Shown one piece after another: positions 26,681-35,713 of a stretch of 38,971 nucleotides of DNA. The translations under genes and the position numbers were made by a program. The notes beneath the pieces are model-generated. The model searched no databases. It was not told the DNA's origin and was given only the letters and a program-made list of their open reading frames with translations. This DNA is from Cyanobacterium stanieri LEGE 03274 (GTDB taxonomy: Bacteria; Cyanobacteriota; Cyanobacteriia; Cyanobacteriales; Cyanobacteriaceae): positions 1 to 38,971 of the forward strand of contig NZ_JADEWC010000031.1 of assembly GCF_015207825.1 (NCBI RefSeq). The letters run 5' to 3'. The first letter of the stretch is position 1. Each line of letters begins with the position of its first letter.

Positions 26681-27844
26681 ATGAAAATTCCCATTCTTGA
26701 TTTAAAACTACAATATCAACAATTGAAGTCTGAAATTGATGGGGCGATCGCCCTTGTGCTAGAATCAACCCAGTTTGTATTAGGTCCAGAAGTTCAAAAA
26801 TTAGAACAAGAAATAGCTAATTTTTTAGGGGTTAACCATGCCATTGGTGTAAACTCTGGCACAGATGCCCTAATCATTGCCCTGAGGGCATTAAATATCG
26901 GCGTAGGAGATGAGGTAATCACTAGCCCTTTTTCTTTTTATGCTACCGCTGAATCCATTAGCCTAGTGGGGGCAAAACCAATTTTCGCCTACATAGAAGA
27001 AGATAGCTTTAATATCAACCCTGAGAGTATCAAGGAAAAAATTACCCCCCACACAAAAGCGATTATGCCTGTGCATCTATATGGGCAACCCGCCAAAATG
27101 GCACAAATTAGAGATATTGCCCAAGAATATGGATTAAAAATCATTGAAGACTGCGCCCAAGCCTTTGGGGCAATATACCATGGTGATTGTTTAGGATGTG
27201 GGCAACAATGTAAGGAGAGTCAACGCCATGACATTGAGGGAAAATATGTAGGTAGTATCGGTGATGTGGGCGCTTTTTCCTTTTATCCTACCAAAAATCT
27301 TGGGGCATACGGAGACGGAGGAATGATTACCACCAATGATGATTCTATTGCTGAATTAGCGAAAATGTTAAGGGTACATGGAGCAAAAAAGAATTACCAT
27401 AACGAAATGTTGGGTTATAATTCCCGCCTTGATAGTATTCAAGCAACTATTTTAAGGGTAAAGCTGAAATATATTAGAAAATGGAATCAAACAAGGCAAG
27501 ATATTGCCCGTCAATATAACCAATTGTTGGGGAATAATGATGCTATTATCGTACCTCAATTTTCTAAGGGTCATGTATTTCATCAATATACTATCAGGGT
27601 AACTAATGGTAGGAGAGACGATTTAAAAGAATATCTTGCAAATAAGGGTATTGGTAGTATGATTTATTATCCCATTCCTCAAGATCAATTACCAGTATAT
27701 GAAAATCAATATACCCCCCATCCTCTGACTACTCAATTAGCTTCTGAGGTTTTGAGTTTACCTATTTATCCAGAATTACCCCGAGAGGATATTGAGACGG
27801 TGGCAGATGCTATTATTCAATGGACTAAGGAAATTAATGGTTAG
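26681..27844 (+). CDS. DegT/DnrJ/EryC1/StrS-family sugar aminotransferase with Cys-rich insertion
   Basis: A 387-residue PLP-dependent aminotransferase acting on nucleotide-linked keto-sugars for polysaccharide or antibiotic-type sugars. Family motifs are ALRALNIGVGDEVI, MPVHLYGQPAKM, IIEDCAQA (154-161), and FYPTKNLGAYGDGG with PLP lysine Lys205. Between GAIYHG and VGSIGD, where most relatives have a few residues, about 20 additional residues (168-188) carry Cys170, Cys173 and Cys177. The gene may serve the polysaccharide cluster at 17.8-20.8 kb, but is not adjacent to it. Confidence 0.9.
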   Translation: MKIPILDLKLQYQQLKSEIDGAIALVLESTQFVLGPEVQKLEQEIANFLGVNHAIGVNSGTDALIIALRALNIGVGDEVITSPFSFYATAESISLVGAKPIFAYIEEDSFNINPESIKEKITPHTKAIMPVHLYGQPAKMAQIRDIAQEYGLKIIEDCAQAFGAIYHGDCLGCGQQCKESQRHDIEGKYVGSIGDVGAFSFYPTKNLGAYGDGGMITTNDDSIAELAKMLRVHGAKKNYHNEMLGYNSRLDSIQATILRVKLKYIRKWNQTRQDIARQYNQLLGNNDAIIVPQFSKGHVFHQYTIRVTNGRRDDLKEYLANKGIGSMIYYPIPQDQLPVYENQYTPHPLTTQLASEVLSLPIYPELPREDIETVADAIIQWTKEING

Positions 27845-27856
27845 TTAAGGGAAATT

Positions 27857-27903
27857 GACAATAGACAATGGACAATTATTATCTTTTGCCTCTTGTCTCT
27901 TGC
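27857..27903. repeat. Heptad arrays GACAATN and CTCTTGY
   Basis: Three units GACAATA, GACAATG, GACAATT (27857-27877) are followed by CTTTTGC, CTCTTGT, CTCTTGC (27883-27903). The first consensus is nearly the reverse complement of the 828-855 array. Confidence 0.7.
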
Positions 27904-27983
27904 CTAAAAATAGCTCATTTTCTACCTTACTAATATGAAAGTTGCTATATGTTTACTTTGTTTTCGCTTTAATTTTTTATTTT

Positions 27984-28778
27984 ATGAAAATTTTTAATAA
28001 TATAATCGCTATTTTTCAAAAAGAGTTACAAGGTTATTTTAATTCTCCTTTGGCTTTAGCTATTGCTAGTATTTTTTGGTTAATTTCAGGAATATTTTTT
28101 CTGTTTATTTTATTTAGTGAAGAAGGGATAATTCAAAATGTAGCATTACAAGAACAATTGGGTAATACGAGTCCTCGGGATGTACCTTATGAATTTATTC
28201 AAGTGTTTTTTGGTATCATGGGTTCGATTACAATTTTCCTTTTACCAATGCTTTCTATGGGATTATATTCCGAGGAAAGAAAAATAGGCACTATTGAGCT
28301 TCTAGCGACTTCTCCTGTGTTTAATTGGGTGGTGGCTGTGGGAAAATTGTTGGGGGTAGTGGTGTTTTATATTACTATGATTGTACCAATCTTGTTGTAC
28401 GAGGCGATCGCCTTTAGCACTTCAAATCCGCCTATTCCTCCCGCTGTGCCTTTGTTAGCCCATATGGGTTTAATTCTCCTTGCTAGTGCTATCCTATCCT
28501 TAGGAATGTTTATTTCTTCCCTTACTGAAAGTACGATTTTTTCGGCAATTATAACTTTTGTTTTGGTAATATTTATTTCTATTTTAGATGCTTTAACTAA
28601 TAATATTCAAAACCCCATCGGTGAATTTATTAATCAGTTATCTGTAATTAAAAGTTATGAGGAATTTGTTCAGGGTATTTTTACTACCTCTAGTTTAATT
28701 ATCTTTTTTAGCTATATTATTTTAGGTTTATTCTTAACTGCTCAATCCATTGAAACATTACGTTTTACTAGAAAATAA
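27984..28778 (+). CDS. ABC-2 type transporter permease (GldF-like)
   Basis: A 264-residue six-helix permease. IIAIFQKELQGYFNSPLALA is the amphipathic N-terminal stretch, and TIELLATSPVFNWVVAVGKLLG is the typical coupling region contacting an ATPase. Membrane segments are at about 20-40, 78-105, 120-145, 150-175, 185-205 and 235-255. I start at ATG 27984; an upstream TTG in frame would add 14 poorly supported residues. No ATP-binding gene is adjacent, so the partner must lie elsewhere. Substrate unknown. Confidence 0.85.
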   Translation: MKIFNNIIAIFQKELQGYFNSPLALAIASIFWLISGIFFLFILFSEEGIIQNVALQEQLGNTSPRDVPYEFIQVFFGIMGSITIFLLPMLSMGLYSEERKIGTIELLATSPVFNWVVAVGKLLGVVVFYITMIVPILLYEAIAFSTSNPPIPPAVPLLAHMGLILLASAILSLGMFISSLTESTIFSAIITFVLVIFISILDALTNNIQNPIGEFINQLSVIKSYEEFVQGIFTTSSLIIFFSYIILGLFLTAQSIETLRFTRK

Positions 28779-29122
28779 TTTAAGGTAATAATAAATATGC
28801 TCACGAGAGTAAACGAATAAAATTAGTTAACCACTCTATTAAAATAATTAATTTTAGTTCAATTTATTGAACCCTCATTATTAGCCGTGTAATAACTTAT
28901 AAGATAGGAAATGCAAAATTTTACTGATAGGATTTAGTATTAGAAGATAAATAAAATCTGGCACTCCCCTTTATTATTATTTTTATATTTTATATGAAAT
29001 CTTAAAAAAAATTGCTATAAATATAACTCGACTGAGATGTCATTTTAGAGGGTTTATTTGTCGCAAACATTTAAGTATTTAATATAATCTCTTTTTCTTT
29101 ATCGAATTAATCATCAAGAATA
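28779..29122. other. 344-bp intergenic region with degenerate repeat copy
   Basis: Contains the decayed element at 28850-28941 and otherwise AT-rich sequence; no ORF recognised. AATTAATCATCAAGAATAATG leads into the downstream gene with only a weak ribosome site. Confidence 0.6.
28850..28941 (+). repeat. Palindromic MITE-like element, degenerate copy 4
   Basis: Retains TTAGTTCAATTTATTGAAC with its 7-bp palindrome and a terminal GGATTTAGTAT resembling the TIR. The second palindrome has decayed to GCCGTGTAATAACTTATAA. Confidence 0.6.
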
Positions 29123-29968
29123 ATGGATAATCCAGAGGAAAATAAATATAGTCATTTAACCGCTATCGATAGAAAATATTTATCATTTCCTGCTAGATAT
29201 TTGTTAAATAATCAACTATTAAAAGGCAAAATTTTAGACTTTGGTTGTGGACTAGGGAATGACGTAAAAAAACTAGGGGAAAAAGGATTAAATATTATAG
29301 GTTATGATCCTCATTATTTCCCTGAATATCCCCAAGAAAAATTTGATACTATAATTTGTTTTTATGTTCTCAATGTTGTATTTTCTGAGGAGCAAGAAGA
29401 AGTTATAATGGCGATCGCCCATATGCTAAAACCATCAGGAAAAGCATATTTTGCCGTAAGGAGAGACTTAAAAAAAGAAGGATATAGAACCCATTATGTG
29501 CATAAAAAACAAACCTATCAAAGATTAGTAAAATTGCCTTTTTTATCGTTATATCAAGACGAATTTTGCGAAATTTATGAATATATTCCCTATAATCAAA
29601 TCAAAAAAAGAAAAGAATATTGCATATTTTGTAACCCTTATCCAAAACTAGAATTAATTACCGAATCAACGTTGAGCTATGCCATAAAAGACGGCTATCC
29701 CCTCAGTCAAGGTCACAGTTTAATTATACCTAAAATACATTGTTCTAGCTATTTTGATCTACCCTTAGAATATCAAAAAAAATGTTGGCAAATGGTCAAC
29801 TTTATTCAAAAAATATTAGTAAAAAAATATAATCCAGACGGTTTTAATGTGGGATTTAATGTTAATAAAGCTGGAGGGCAAAAAGTAATGCATAGCCATA
29901 TACATATCATTCCACGCTATCAAAAAGATAGTCAAAAAAATAACAAAGGTATTCGCTCTATTATTTAG
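29123..29968 (+). CDS. Fusion of class I methyltransferase and HIT-family hydrolase
   Basis: A 281-residue two-domain protein. Residues about 1-135 are a short SAM-dependent methyltransferase fold: KILDFGCGLGND (36-47, SAM loop), IIGYDPHYFP, and FDTIICFYVLNVV as motif IV. Residues about 165-275 are a HIT hydrolase with CxxC (Cys167, Cys170), GHSLIIPKIH and the triad His257, His259, His261 in HSHIHIIPR, acting on nucleotide phosphoramides or phosphates. A joint role, perhaps handling an adenosine-linked product, is speculation. It stands alone with an upstream gap of 344 bp. Confidence 0.88.
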   Translation: MDNPEENKYSHLTAIDRKYLSFPARYLLNNQLLKGKILDFGCGLGNDVKKLGEKGLNIIGYDPHYFPEYPQEKFDTIICFYVLNVVFSEEQEEVIMAIAHMLKPSGKAYFAVRRDLKKEGYRTHYVHKKQTYQRLVKLPFLSLYQDEFCEIYEYIPYNQIKKRKEYCIFCNPYPKLELITESTLSYAIKDGYPLSQGHSLIIPKIHCSSYFDLPLEYQKKCWQMVNFIQKILVKKYNPDGFNVGFNVNKAGGQKVMHSHIHIIPRYQKDSQKNNKGIRSII

Positions 29969-30114
29969 AAAATACCTCTAAAACATTACTAACAAGAAAT
30001 ATAAAAGAAATTGAAATTGTCTTTTTTTGAGGAACAATTTTGCCATAATAACGTCACAATAATAGTTGGTATAATTTTAGATAAAGTTTAACCCTAAAAA
30101 ATATAAAAATAGCT

Positions 30115-31122
30115 ATGAGCATCACAAAAAAAAGAGCCTATAAATTAGTTCCCGTGGCGATCGCCTCTAGCCTCATAGGAGCATCAATGATAACCACTAA
30201 CATTAGTCCCTTAATTGCCCCAGCGCACAGTAAACCCAGCCAAAACCTTCTAGCCCAAAACAATCAAGAAAAAATTAGACTAGCAGTCATGGACTTCGAC
30301 TATAACAGTTTAAGTAACCCTAGCTACCTTAACCTAATCGAAGGCTCAGCCCGTGGAGTGAGCGAAATTATCGTTAGCGAATTAGTCAACAGCGGAAACT
30401 ATCGAGTAATCGAACGTAGTCGCATCCAAGACATTCTCGATGAACAAAACTTCGGCGCCAGTGACAGAGTAGATAACGCCACCGCAGCCCAAATAGGACG
30501 CTTACTAGGGGTAGAACTAATCATGGTAGGTTCTATTACCCAATTCGATCTCCAAGACAGAGACACAGGATTTGGCTTCTTTGGTTTCGGCTTCGGTAAT
30601 CAAACAAAAAAAGCCCTAGTAACCATCAACACCCGCCTAATTAATACCACCACAGGGGAAATCATGATGAGTGCTGAAGGAAAATCAGAAGTTACCCAAG
30701 TTGATGGACAACTGAGGGTGCGTGGAGTGGGGGTAGGAACATCCACCAACAATGACGGCACTTTATTATCTGTGGCCACCCAAGATGCCGCCAAAGAAGT
30801 TATTAACGAAATGAATCAAAGACAAGCCCAGCTATCGTCCATTGCCAGAGTAAACCCCACAACCTCAGGATTAGTAGCCGATGTGGCAGGAAATAGCGTC
30901 ATTATTAATCGTGGTAGCAGCCATGGCTATCGCAACGGTTTACGACTTTCCATTGAAAGGGTTTCCCGAGAAATTAAAGATCCTGAAACGGGGGAAGTTA
31001 TTCGTCGCATGACCAATCAATTGGGAGTAATTGAGCTTTTAAACGTGGACTCCAACTCTAGCGAAGGACGTATCATTTCTGGCTCAGGTTTTCGAGTGGG
31101 TGACATTGCCTCCCCCATGTAG
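30115..31122 (+). CDS. CsgG/LpoB-like exported protein
   Basis: A 335-residue protein with a signal peptide (basic start, hydrophobic core at about 10-35, probable cleavage around residue 40). The CsgG-type domain (about 52-210) includes RLAVMDFDYNSL, GVSEIIVSELVNSGNYRVIER and AAQIGRLLGVELIMVGSI. A second region (about 240-335) contains GNSVIINRGSSHGYRNGLRL and GEVIRRMTN, a beta-barrel-like fold common to cyanobacterial members. No lipobox Cys is apparent, so it is not a clear lipoprotein. It may act at the outer envelope. Confidence 0.84.
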   Translation: MSITKKRAYKLVPVAIASSLIGASMITTNISPLIAPAHSKPSQNLLAQNNQEKIRLAVMDFDYNSLSNPSYLNLIEGSARGVSEIIVSELVNSGNYRVIERSRIQDILDEQNFGASDRVDNATAAQIGRLLGVELIMVGSITQFDLQDRDTGFGFFGFGFGNQTKKALVTINTRLINTTTGEIMMSAEGKSEVTQVDGQLRVRGVGVGTSTNNDGTLLSVATQDAAKEVINEMNQRQAQLSSIARVNPTTSGLVADVAGNSVIINRGSSHGYRNGLRLSIERVSREIKDPETGEVIRRMTNQLGVIELLNVDSNSSEGRIISGSGFRVGDIASPM

Positions 31123-31353
31123 GTTGTAGGACATAGGGAGAAAAAATTGACCATTAACAGTGATCCTTTTTTCTCTCTTGCCCCTGTGGCTGTTGGTGTG
31201 GTTTTCCCTCCAAGGAGTTTTGCCTTTAAGATGAGAATTATGTTAACTTTAGTTAAGAAGTAGTTGTTATTATTGTTAATAATTAAATAAAAGACAACAT
31301 TAAAGGAAAGTGTTAGCTCACTTCCCCATAGTAAAAAGAGGATTTAAGAAAAT

Positions 31354-33237
31354 ATGAAAACACCTTGGCGAACTATACTATTGTGGGCAATCCCGTTTTT
31401 GGTAGTGGGATTTTTCCTCTGGCAAGGCAGTTTTGCTCCCAACAACATGAGCGATACTGGCAACACTGCTAGTACCCGTATGACCTATGGTAGATTTTTA
31501 GAATATATAGATAAAGGTAGAGTTAGTAGCGTTGATTTATACGAAGGTGGACGCACTGCCATTGTGGAAGCCGTTGACCCTGAATTACGTCAGGTACAAA
31601 GATTAAGGGTTGATTTACCCGGGTCTTCCCCCGAATTAATCAGTAAATTAAGGGAATCTGGTATTAGTTTTGATACTCATCCCATGCGTAACGAAGGCGC
31701 TGTTTGGGGAATTTTAGGTAATTTAGTATTCCCTGTATTATTAATTGCTTCCTTATTTTTCCTTTTCCGTCGTTCTAGCAATATGCCAGGAGGCCCTGGA
31801 CAGGCGATGAGTTTTGGCAAGTCTAAGGCTCGTTTCCAAATGGATGCTAAAACTGGCATCAAATTTGATGATGTGGCTGGAATTGATGAGGCTAAAGAAG
31901 AATTACAAGAAGTTGTTACTTTCCTTAAACAGCCTGAAAAGTTTACGGCCGTGGGCGCTCGTATTCCTAAGGGTGTATTATTGGTAGGCCCTCCAGGAAC
32001 TGGTAAAACCTTGTTGGCTAAGGCCATCGCTGGGGAAGCAGGAGTTCCTTTCTTCAGCATTTCTGGTTCTGAATTCGTGGAAATGTTTGTGGGTGTGGGT
32101 GCTTCCCGTGTCCGTGATTTGTTCAAAAAAGCGAAGGAAAATGCCCCTTGTCTAATCTTTATCGATGAGATTGATGCGGTAGGTCGTCAGCGTGGCGCTG
32201 GTATCGGTGGCGGTAATGATGAAAGGGAACAAACTTTAAACCAACTTCTGACTGAGATGGATGGTTTTGAGGGTAACACTGGTATTATCGTTATTGCAGC
32301 GACTAACAGGGCTGATGTGCTTGATTCTGCGCTGATGCGTCCTGGTCGTTTTGACCGTCAGGTAATGGTTGATCCCCCTGATTTTAAAGGTCGTTTAGGG
32401 GTGTTGGATGTCCATGCCCGTAATAAAAAGTTAGCCCCTGAGGTGTCCATCGAGGCGATCGCCCGTCGTACCCCTGGATTTAGTGGAGCAGATTTAGCAA
32501 ACCTTCTCAATGAAGCGGCCATTTTAACAGCCCGTCGTCGTAAACCTGAAATCACCATGAGTGAAATTGATGATGCGGTGGATCGTGTCATTGCAGGGAT
32601 GGAGGGAACTCCCCTTGTGGATAGTAAGAGTAAGCGCTTGATTGCCTATCATGAGGTGGGCCATGCGATCGTTGGTACTCTTTTAAAGGATCATGATCCT
32701 GTCCAAAAAGTAACCCTGATTCCCCGTGGACAAGCCCAAGGCTTAACTTGGTTTACCCCTAACGAGGAACAAGGTTTAACCACCAAATCCCAGCTTATGG
32801 CAAGGATTGCAGGGGCAATGGGAGGACGTGCCGCCGAGGAAGAAATCTTTGGTGATGATGAAGTTACCACGGGCGCTGGAGGTGATTTACAGCAAGTCAC
32901 TGGGATGGCAAGACAGATGGTAACTCGTTTTGGTATGAGTGACATGGGGCCTTTATCCCTCGAAGGACAAGGGGGAGAGGTTTTCCTTGGTGGTGGTTTT
33001 ATGAACCGTGCTGAGTATTCCGAAGAAAGTGCTTCCCGCATTGATGATCAAATTCGTATGATTGCTGAACATGGTCATCAATTAGCTCGTCAAATTGTTC
33101 GGGATAATCGTGAAGTAATCGATCGCCTCGTGGATCTTTTAATTGAAAGGGAAACCATTGATGGTGAAGAATTCCGCCAGATTGTGGCTGAATATACTGA
33201 AGTTCCTGAAAAAGAACAGTTTATCCCTCAATTATAA
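31354..33237 (+). CDS. ftsH: ATP-dependent zinc metalloprotease FtsH (FtsH2 type)
   Basis: Thylakoid-membrane AAA+ protease that degrades damaged D1 protein in photosystem II repair. The 627 residues equal the length of Synechocystis FtsH2 and run parallel to it: N-terminal helix (about 8-25), lumenal segment with [15 protein letters not shown], second helix (about 110-128), Walker A GPPGTGKT (212-219), Walker [13 protein letters not shown], second-region-of-homology [19 protein letters not shown], zinc motif HEVGH (433-437) and the Asp ligand in [11 protein letters not shown]. Followed by a strong terminator, so monocistronic. Confidence 0.96.
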   Translation: MKTPWRTILLWAIPFLVVGFFLWQGSFAPNNMSDTGNTASTRMTYGRFLEYIDKGRVSSVDLYEGGRTAIVEAVDPELRQVQRLRVDLPGSSPELISKLRESGISFDTHPMRNEGAVWGILGNLVFPVLLIASLFFLFRRSSNMPGGPGQAMSFGKSKARFQMDAKTGIKFDDVAGIDEAKEELQEVVTFLKQPEKFTAVGARIPKGVLLVGPPGTGKTLLAKAIAGEAGVPFFSISGSEFVEMFVGVGASRVRDLFKKAKENAPCLIFIDEIDAVGRQRGAGIGGGNDEREQTLNQLLTEMDGFEGNTGIIVIAATNRADVLDSALMRPGRFDRQVMVDPPDFKGRLGVLDVHARNKKLAPEVSIEAIARRTPGFSGADLANLLNEAAILTARRRKPEITMSEIDDAVDRVIAGMEGTPLVDSKSKRLIAYHEVGHAIVGTLLKDHDPVQKVTLIPRGQAQGLTWFTPNEEQGLTTKSQLMARIAGAMGGRAAEEEIFGDDEVTTGAGGDLQQVTGMARQMVTRFGMSDMGPLSLEGQGGEVFLGGGFMNRAEYSEESASRIDDQIRMIAEHGHQLARQIVRDNREVIDRLVDLLIERETIDGEEFRQIVAEYTEVPEKEQFIPQL

Positions 33238-33284
33238 GGCTTTGGGTTATGGGCGATCGCCCATACAAAACTAAATAATTAAAG

Positions 33285-33315
33285 GCTGATCTAAACCAAA
33301 GATCAGCTTTTTTTT
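33285..33315 (+). terminator. Rho-independent terminator after ftsH
   Basis: GCTGATCT pairs with AGATCAGC across a 7-nt loop and is followed by eight T residues, 48 bp downstream of ftsH. Confidence 0.92.
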
Positions 33316-33335
33316 ATGGGACACAACCACCGAAT

Positions 33336-33455
33336 AATACTATAAATCCCTGAATTAAAATATACCTGAGTTCAATTTATTGAACGATAAACTATTAGCC
33401 TTGTAATTCATCGCAAGGAGAGTTATGATATATTTTCTAAATCAGATTTGGTATA
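33336..33455 (+). repeat. Palindromic MITE-like element, copy 2 (about 120 bp)
   Basis: Nearly identical to copy 1 in its core: GTTCAATTTATTGAAC and CCTTGTAATTCATCGCAAGG. Ends read AATAC-TATAAATCC and AGATTTG-GTAT, a weaker terminal inverted repeat. Like copy 1, it stops a few bases from the stop codon of a minus-strand gene. Confidence 0.8.
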
Positions 33456-33461
33456 AACCCA

Positions 33462-34430
33462 TTATTTACGCCACTTATTAAGCATTCTTTCCCCAATACT
33501 AGCCACCGTTTCCAAATCAGCTAAACGTTTATTTAAACTAGCAATTAAAGCCTTTTGTTGCGCATTCTCCTGAGTTAAACTCCGACTAATAGTATTCTGT
33601 TGTGTTGCATAATTTTGACTCAGAGCAATTTTTTCTTGTTCCTTAGTGGCAATTTCTCGACGACACCGATCAATTTCTTGTTGTTTTTCCTCAATTACAG
33701 ACTTTAACTTCTCATTATCTTCATTATCTTTTACTTTACTTTCTAAACCACTAAGCTCCTCTTTTAAGCTCTTAATATGCCGATCTTTTTCCTCAATTAA
33801 AGATTCTAAACTAGATACTTTTTCCTTCAAACTATTAATAGTATTATGACTTGAATCTAACTCCTGATTAAGTTTTTCAACTCGGCTCGATTGATCACTT
33901 TTTTCTAAAGTCTGAGTTACACTATTTAACTTATCCTCTAAACCTTTTACCTGATTATTTTTATCATCTAATTTCTTCTCAATAGACTTAATTTCATCCT
34001 CTTGAGCCTTTACCTTACTAACTAAATCCTGATTATCCTTAGACTTATCAGCTACCAAACTTTTTTGCTCATCCAGTTGTTTTTCCAACTTAGCTATTTT
34101 GTCGAGGTATTGTTGTTTATCTGATGCTGTGGCATCCTCCTTAGAGGAAATAGAATCACCCCCACTATCTTGATTATCTTCATCTACTTGAGCGATAGAA
34201 AACTTCTGCTCTCCCTCACTTTCATCATGCAAAATAACTTTTTTATCTGCATTTTGGCTATTAATAACGAATCCACCAATTAAAATTTGCTCAAATAGTT
34301 TAGACTTTGTTAACCCTGTCTCCTTTGCAAGAGCTACCAGAGTTTCATTAGCTTCTGGGGTAAGGGTTATATTAACTTTCGACTTAGAACTTCCCAAACC
34401 AGTTCCAGTTTTAGTTTTTTTTCTGGTCAT
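33462..34430 (-). CDS. Ribbon-helix-helix N-terminus with long coiled coil
   Basis: A 322-residue soluble protein. Residues about 17-50 (KVNITLTPEANETLVALAKE followed by GLTKSKLFEQILIGG) fit a CopG/Arc-type ribbon-helix-helix DNA-binding domain. After an acidic linker, residues about 105-310 form a nearly continuous heptad coiled coil rich in Lys, Glu, Leu and Ser, with no membrane helix. Architecture recalls DNA-binding coiled-coil proteins such as KfrA, without recognisable sequence homology. The promoter overlaps an inverted repeat (34452-34488), suggesting autoregulation. A role in DNA organisation, replicon maintenance or filament formation is inference. Confidence 0.76.
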   Translation of the reverse strand: MTRKKTKTGTGLGSSKSKVNITLTPEANETLVALAKETGLTKSKLFEQILIGGFVINSQNADKKVILHDESEGEQKFSIAQVDEDNQDSGGDSISSKEDATASDKQQYLDKIAKLEKQLDEQKSLVADKSKDNQDLVSKVKAQEDEIKSIEKKLDDKNNQVKGLEDKLNSVTQTLEKSDQSSRVEKLNQELDSSHNTINSLKEKVSSLESLIEEKDRHIKSLKEELSGLESKVKDNEDNEKLKSVIEEKQQEIDRCRREIATKEQEKIALSQNYATQQNTISRSLTQENAQQKALIASLNKRLADLETVASIGERMLNKWRK

Positions 34431-34451
34431 AACGTATAATTAACCTCGGAA

Positions 34452-34491
34452 AATACGATAAAAATTTCTATATTTGGATAATCGTATTATA
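34452..34491 (-). promoter_or_regulatory. Promoter and candidate autoregulatory operator of the RHH gene
   Basis: Arms AATACGAT (34452-34459) and ATCGTATT (34481-34488) form an inverted repeat with 29-bp spacing. The minus-strand -10 TATAAT (34486-34491) overlaps the outer arm by three bases, so binding there would block transcription. A further AACGTAT lies near the start codon. Confidence 0.55.
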
Positions 34492-34808
34492 GATAACATT
34501 TTTTTTGAGCTTTGTGAAATAAAACTTTATCTTTCTTGACTTTCGTAGGATTTCGACACACCCCTGATATTTCAAAGATTATATATTTTATTGATCCCTA
34601 ATTCAAATTAGTATTAGCCAAACTTAAATAAAAAAAATCCCCTCTGGGAAGGGGATAAAATAATTGAGCTAGAAAAAGTGTTAGGGATTGGATAGGAAAA
34701 ATTAATCATCGAAAATTCAAAGTTAATTAAAATTAGATTAGTTAAACCTTAAGCCTAAATCCTCAAATCTATCCTTGTTTACCCATTGTTGTAAATGTCA
34801 TATCATCA
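34492..34808. other. Intergenic region between the RHH and DoxX genes
   Basis: AT-rich, with a minus-strand terminator at 34628-34656. With the operator it forms a 378-bp gene-free gap. The 150 bp between terminator and doxX stop contain no ORF longer than a few codons. Confidence 0.5.
34628..34656 (-). terminator. Terminator downstream of the DoxX gene
   Basis: On the minus strand ATCCCCT-TCCCAG-AGGGGAT is followed by seven T residues. It lies about 150 bp beyond the doxX stop. Confidence 0.8.
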
Positions 34809-35345
34809 CTAAGAAAGTGATTTTTGCTCCTCAGAATTAGAGTCCTGATAAACTTTCTCTAATAGCTTAGTTTGCTCAATTTTCTGGTTGAAAAGATTTT
34901 TGTTAATTAAATTAGATAGTACCGCATCCACAGAAAATAAACCTCCACCGTTGACGAGGAAAAAGAAAAAGCAACCAGCATAGATGGCGGATAATTCTAA
35001 ATAGGGAAGACTTAAACCAGCTACGAGAATATGATGGTACATCGCTACACACATAGTACCAAATAAACCTAAAGCAGCTGGTCTTGTTAATAACCCGATA
35101 GCTACCAAGGGCGCACCGATTAACTCTGTATAGGCGGCAACATAGCTAAAGAAGATAGGAAAGGGTAAGCCAATATAAGAAACATAGGCTTCAGCAAAAC
35201 TTTCAATATTACCTAATTTGTCTAGGCCATTATGAATCATCATGACACCAATAACGACTCTTAATAGTGTCCAGGCGGTTTGTTCTGTCCAACGGATTTG
35301 GCAACGGGGTTCTAATGTTGTACTAATGATGGAACTTAATTTCAT
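34809..35345 (-). CDS. DoxX-family membrane protein
   Basis: A 178-residue four-helix membrane protein (about 25-45, 65-88, 95-115, 120-142). WTLLRVVIGVMMIHNGLDKL and AYTELIGAPLVAIGLLTRPAALGLF are characteristic of DoxX/TQO small-subunit relatives. Function in bacteria is mostly unknown, with links to redox or oxidative-stress membrane complexes. The charged C-terminus extends about 30 residues into the cytosol. It is read away from a repeat element situated in its promoter region. Confidence 0.87.
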   Translation of the reverse strand: MKLSSIISTTLEPRCQIRWTEQTAWTLLRVVIGVMMIHNGLDKLGNIESFAEAYVSYIGLPFPIFFSYVAAYTELIGAPLVAIGLLTRPAALGLFGTMCVAMYHHILVAGLSLPYLELSAIYAGCFFFFLVNGGGLFSVDAVLSNLINKNLFNQKIEQTKLLEKVYQDSNSEEQKSLS

Positions 35346-35713
35346 GGTTATTTTTTGATAATTGCTTTGATTAAGTTTGATTTATTTAAAAAACTTAATT
35401 ACTGCTTTACATTTATTAATATAACGTGTGAACCTTCTTAGTTGCTTTTATGTAAAGGTTTTAGTTGTAGCTTTTTAGTATTCTTTGATACTTATTAGTT
35501 TTAAAAAAGGGATAAATGTTGAGATATGATGACAATTCTTAAAAAACTTTATATTTTGTAATAGAAATATATCATCACTTACCTTGCAATGAATTACAAG
35601 GCTAATAGTTCATCGTTCAATAAATTGAACTGAGTTATATTATGATTCACGGATTTAGTTTATATAATTGATGAGTAAATAACTAAATTTGATATTAAAT
35701 AAAATTAATAATT
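35346..35713. other. Divergent doxX-SH3b intergenic region
   Basis: 368 bp of AT-rich DNA upstream of both genes. The central part is the inverted repeat-element copy 3; no ORF is seen. Confidence 0.5.
35560..35663 (-). repeat. Palindromic MITE-like element, copy 3 (inverted)
   Basis: Read on the minus strand it has AAACTAAATCCGTGAATCA at one end, then GTTCAATTTATTGAAC and CCTTGTAATTCATTGCAAGG in the same order as copies 1 and 2. The far end past GATATATTTCTA has diverged. Confidence 0.78.

Noticed and set aside
27942-27983. TTG start adding 14 residues to the ABC-2 permease
   Set aside because: No ribosome site, hydrophobic extension not typical of the family, and ATG 27984 gives the normal start.
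31677-33041. Long open frames antisense to ftsH
   Set aside because: They arise from codon bias of the ftsH frame; their translations have no recognisable domains and no ribosome sites.
33248-33263. 16-bp palindrome ATGGGCGATCGCCCAT after ftsH
   Set aside because: It is an extended HIP1 site, abundant throughout the window, and is not the ftsH terminator.
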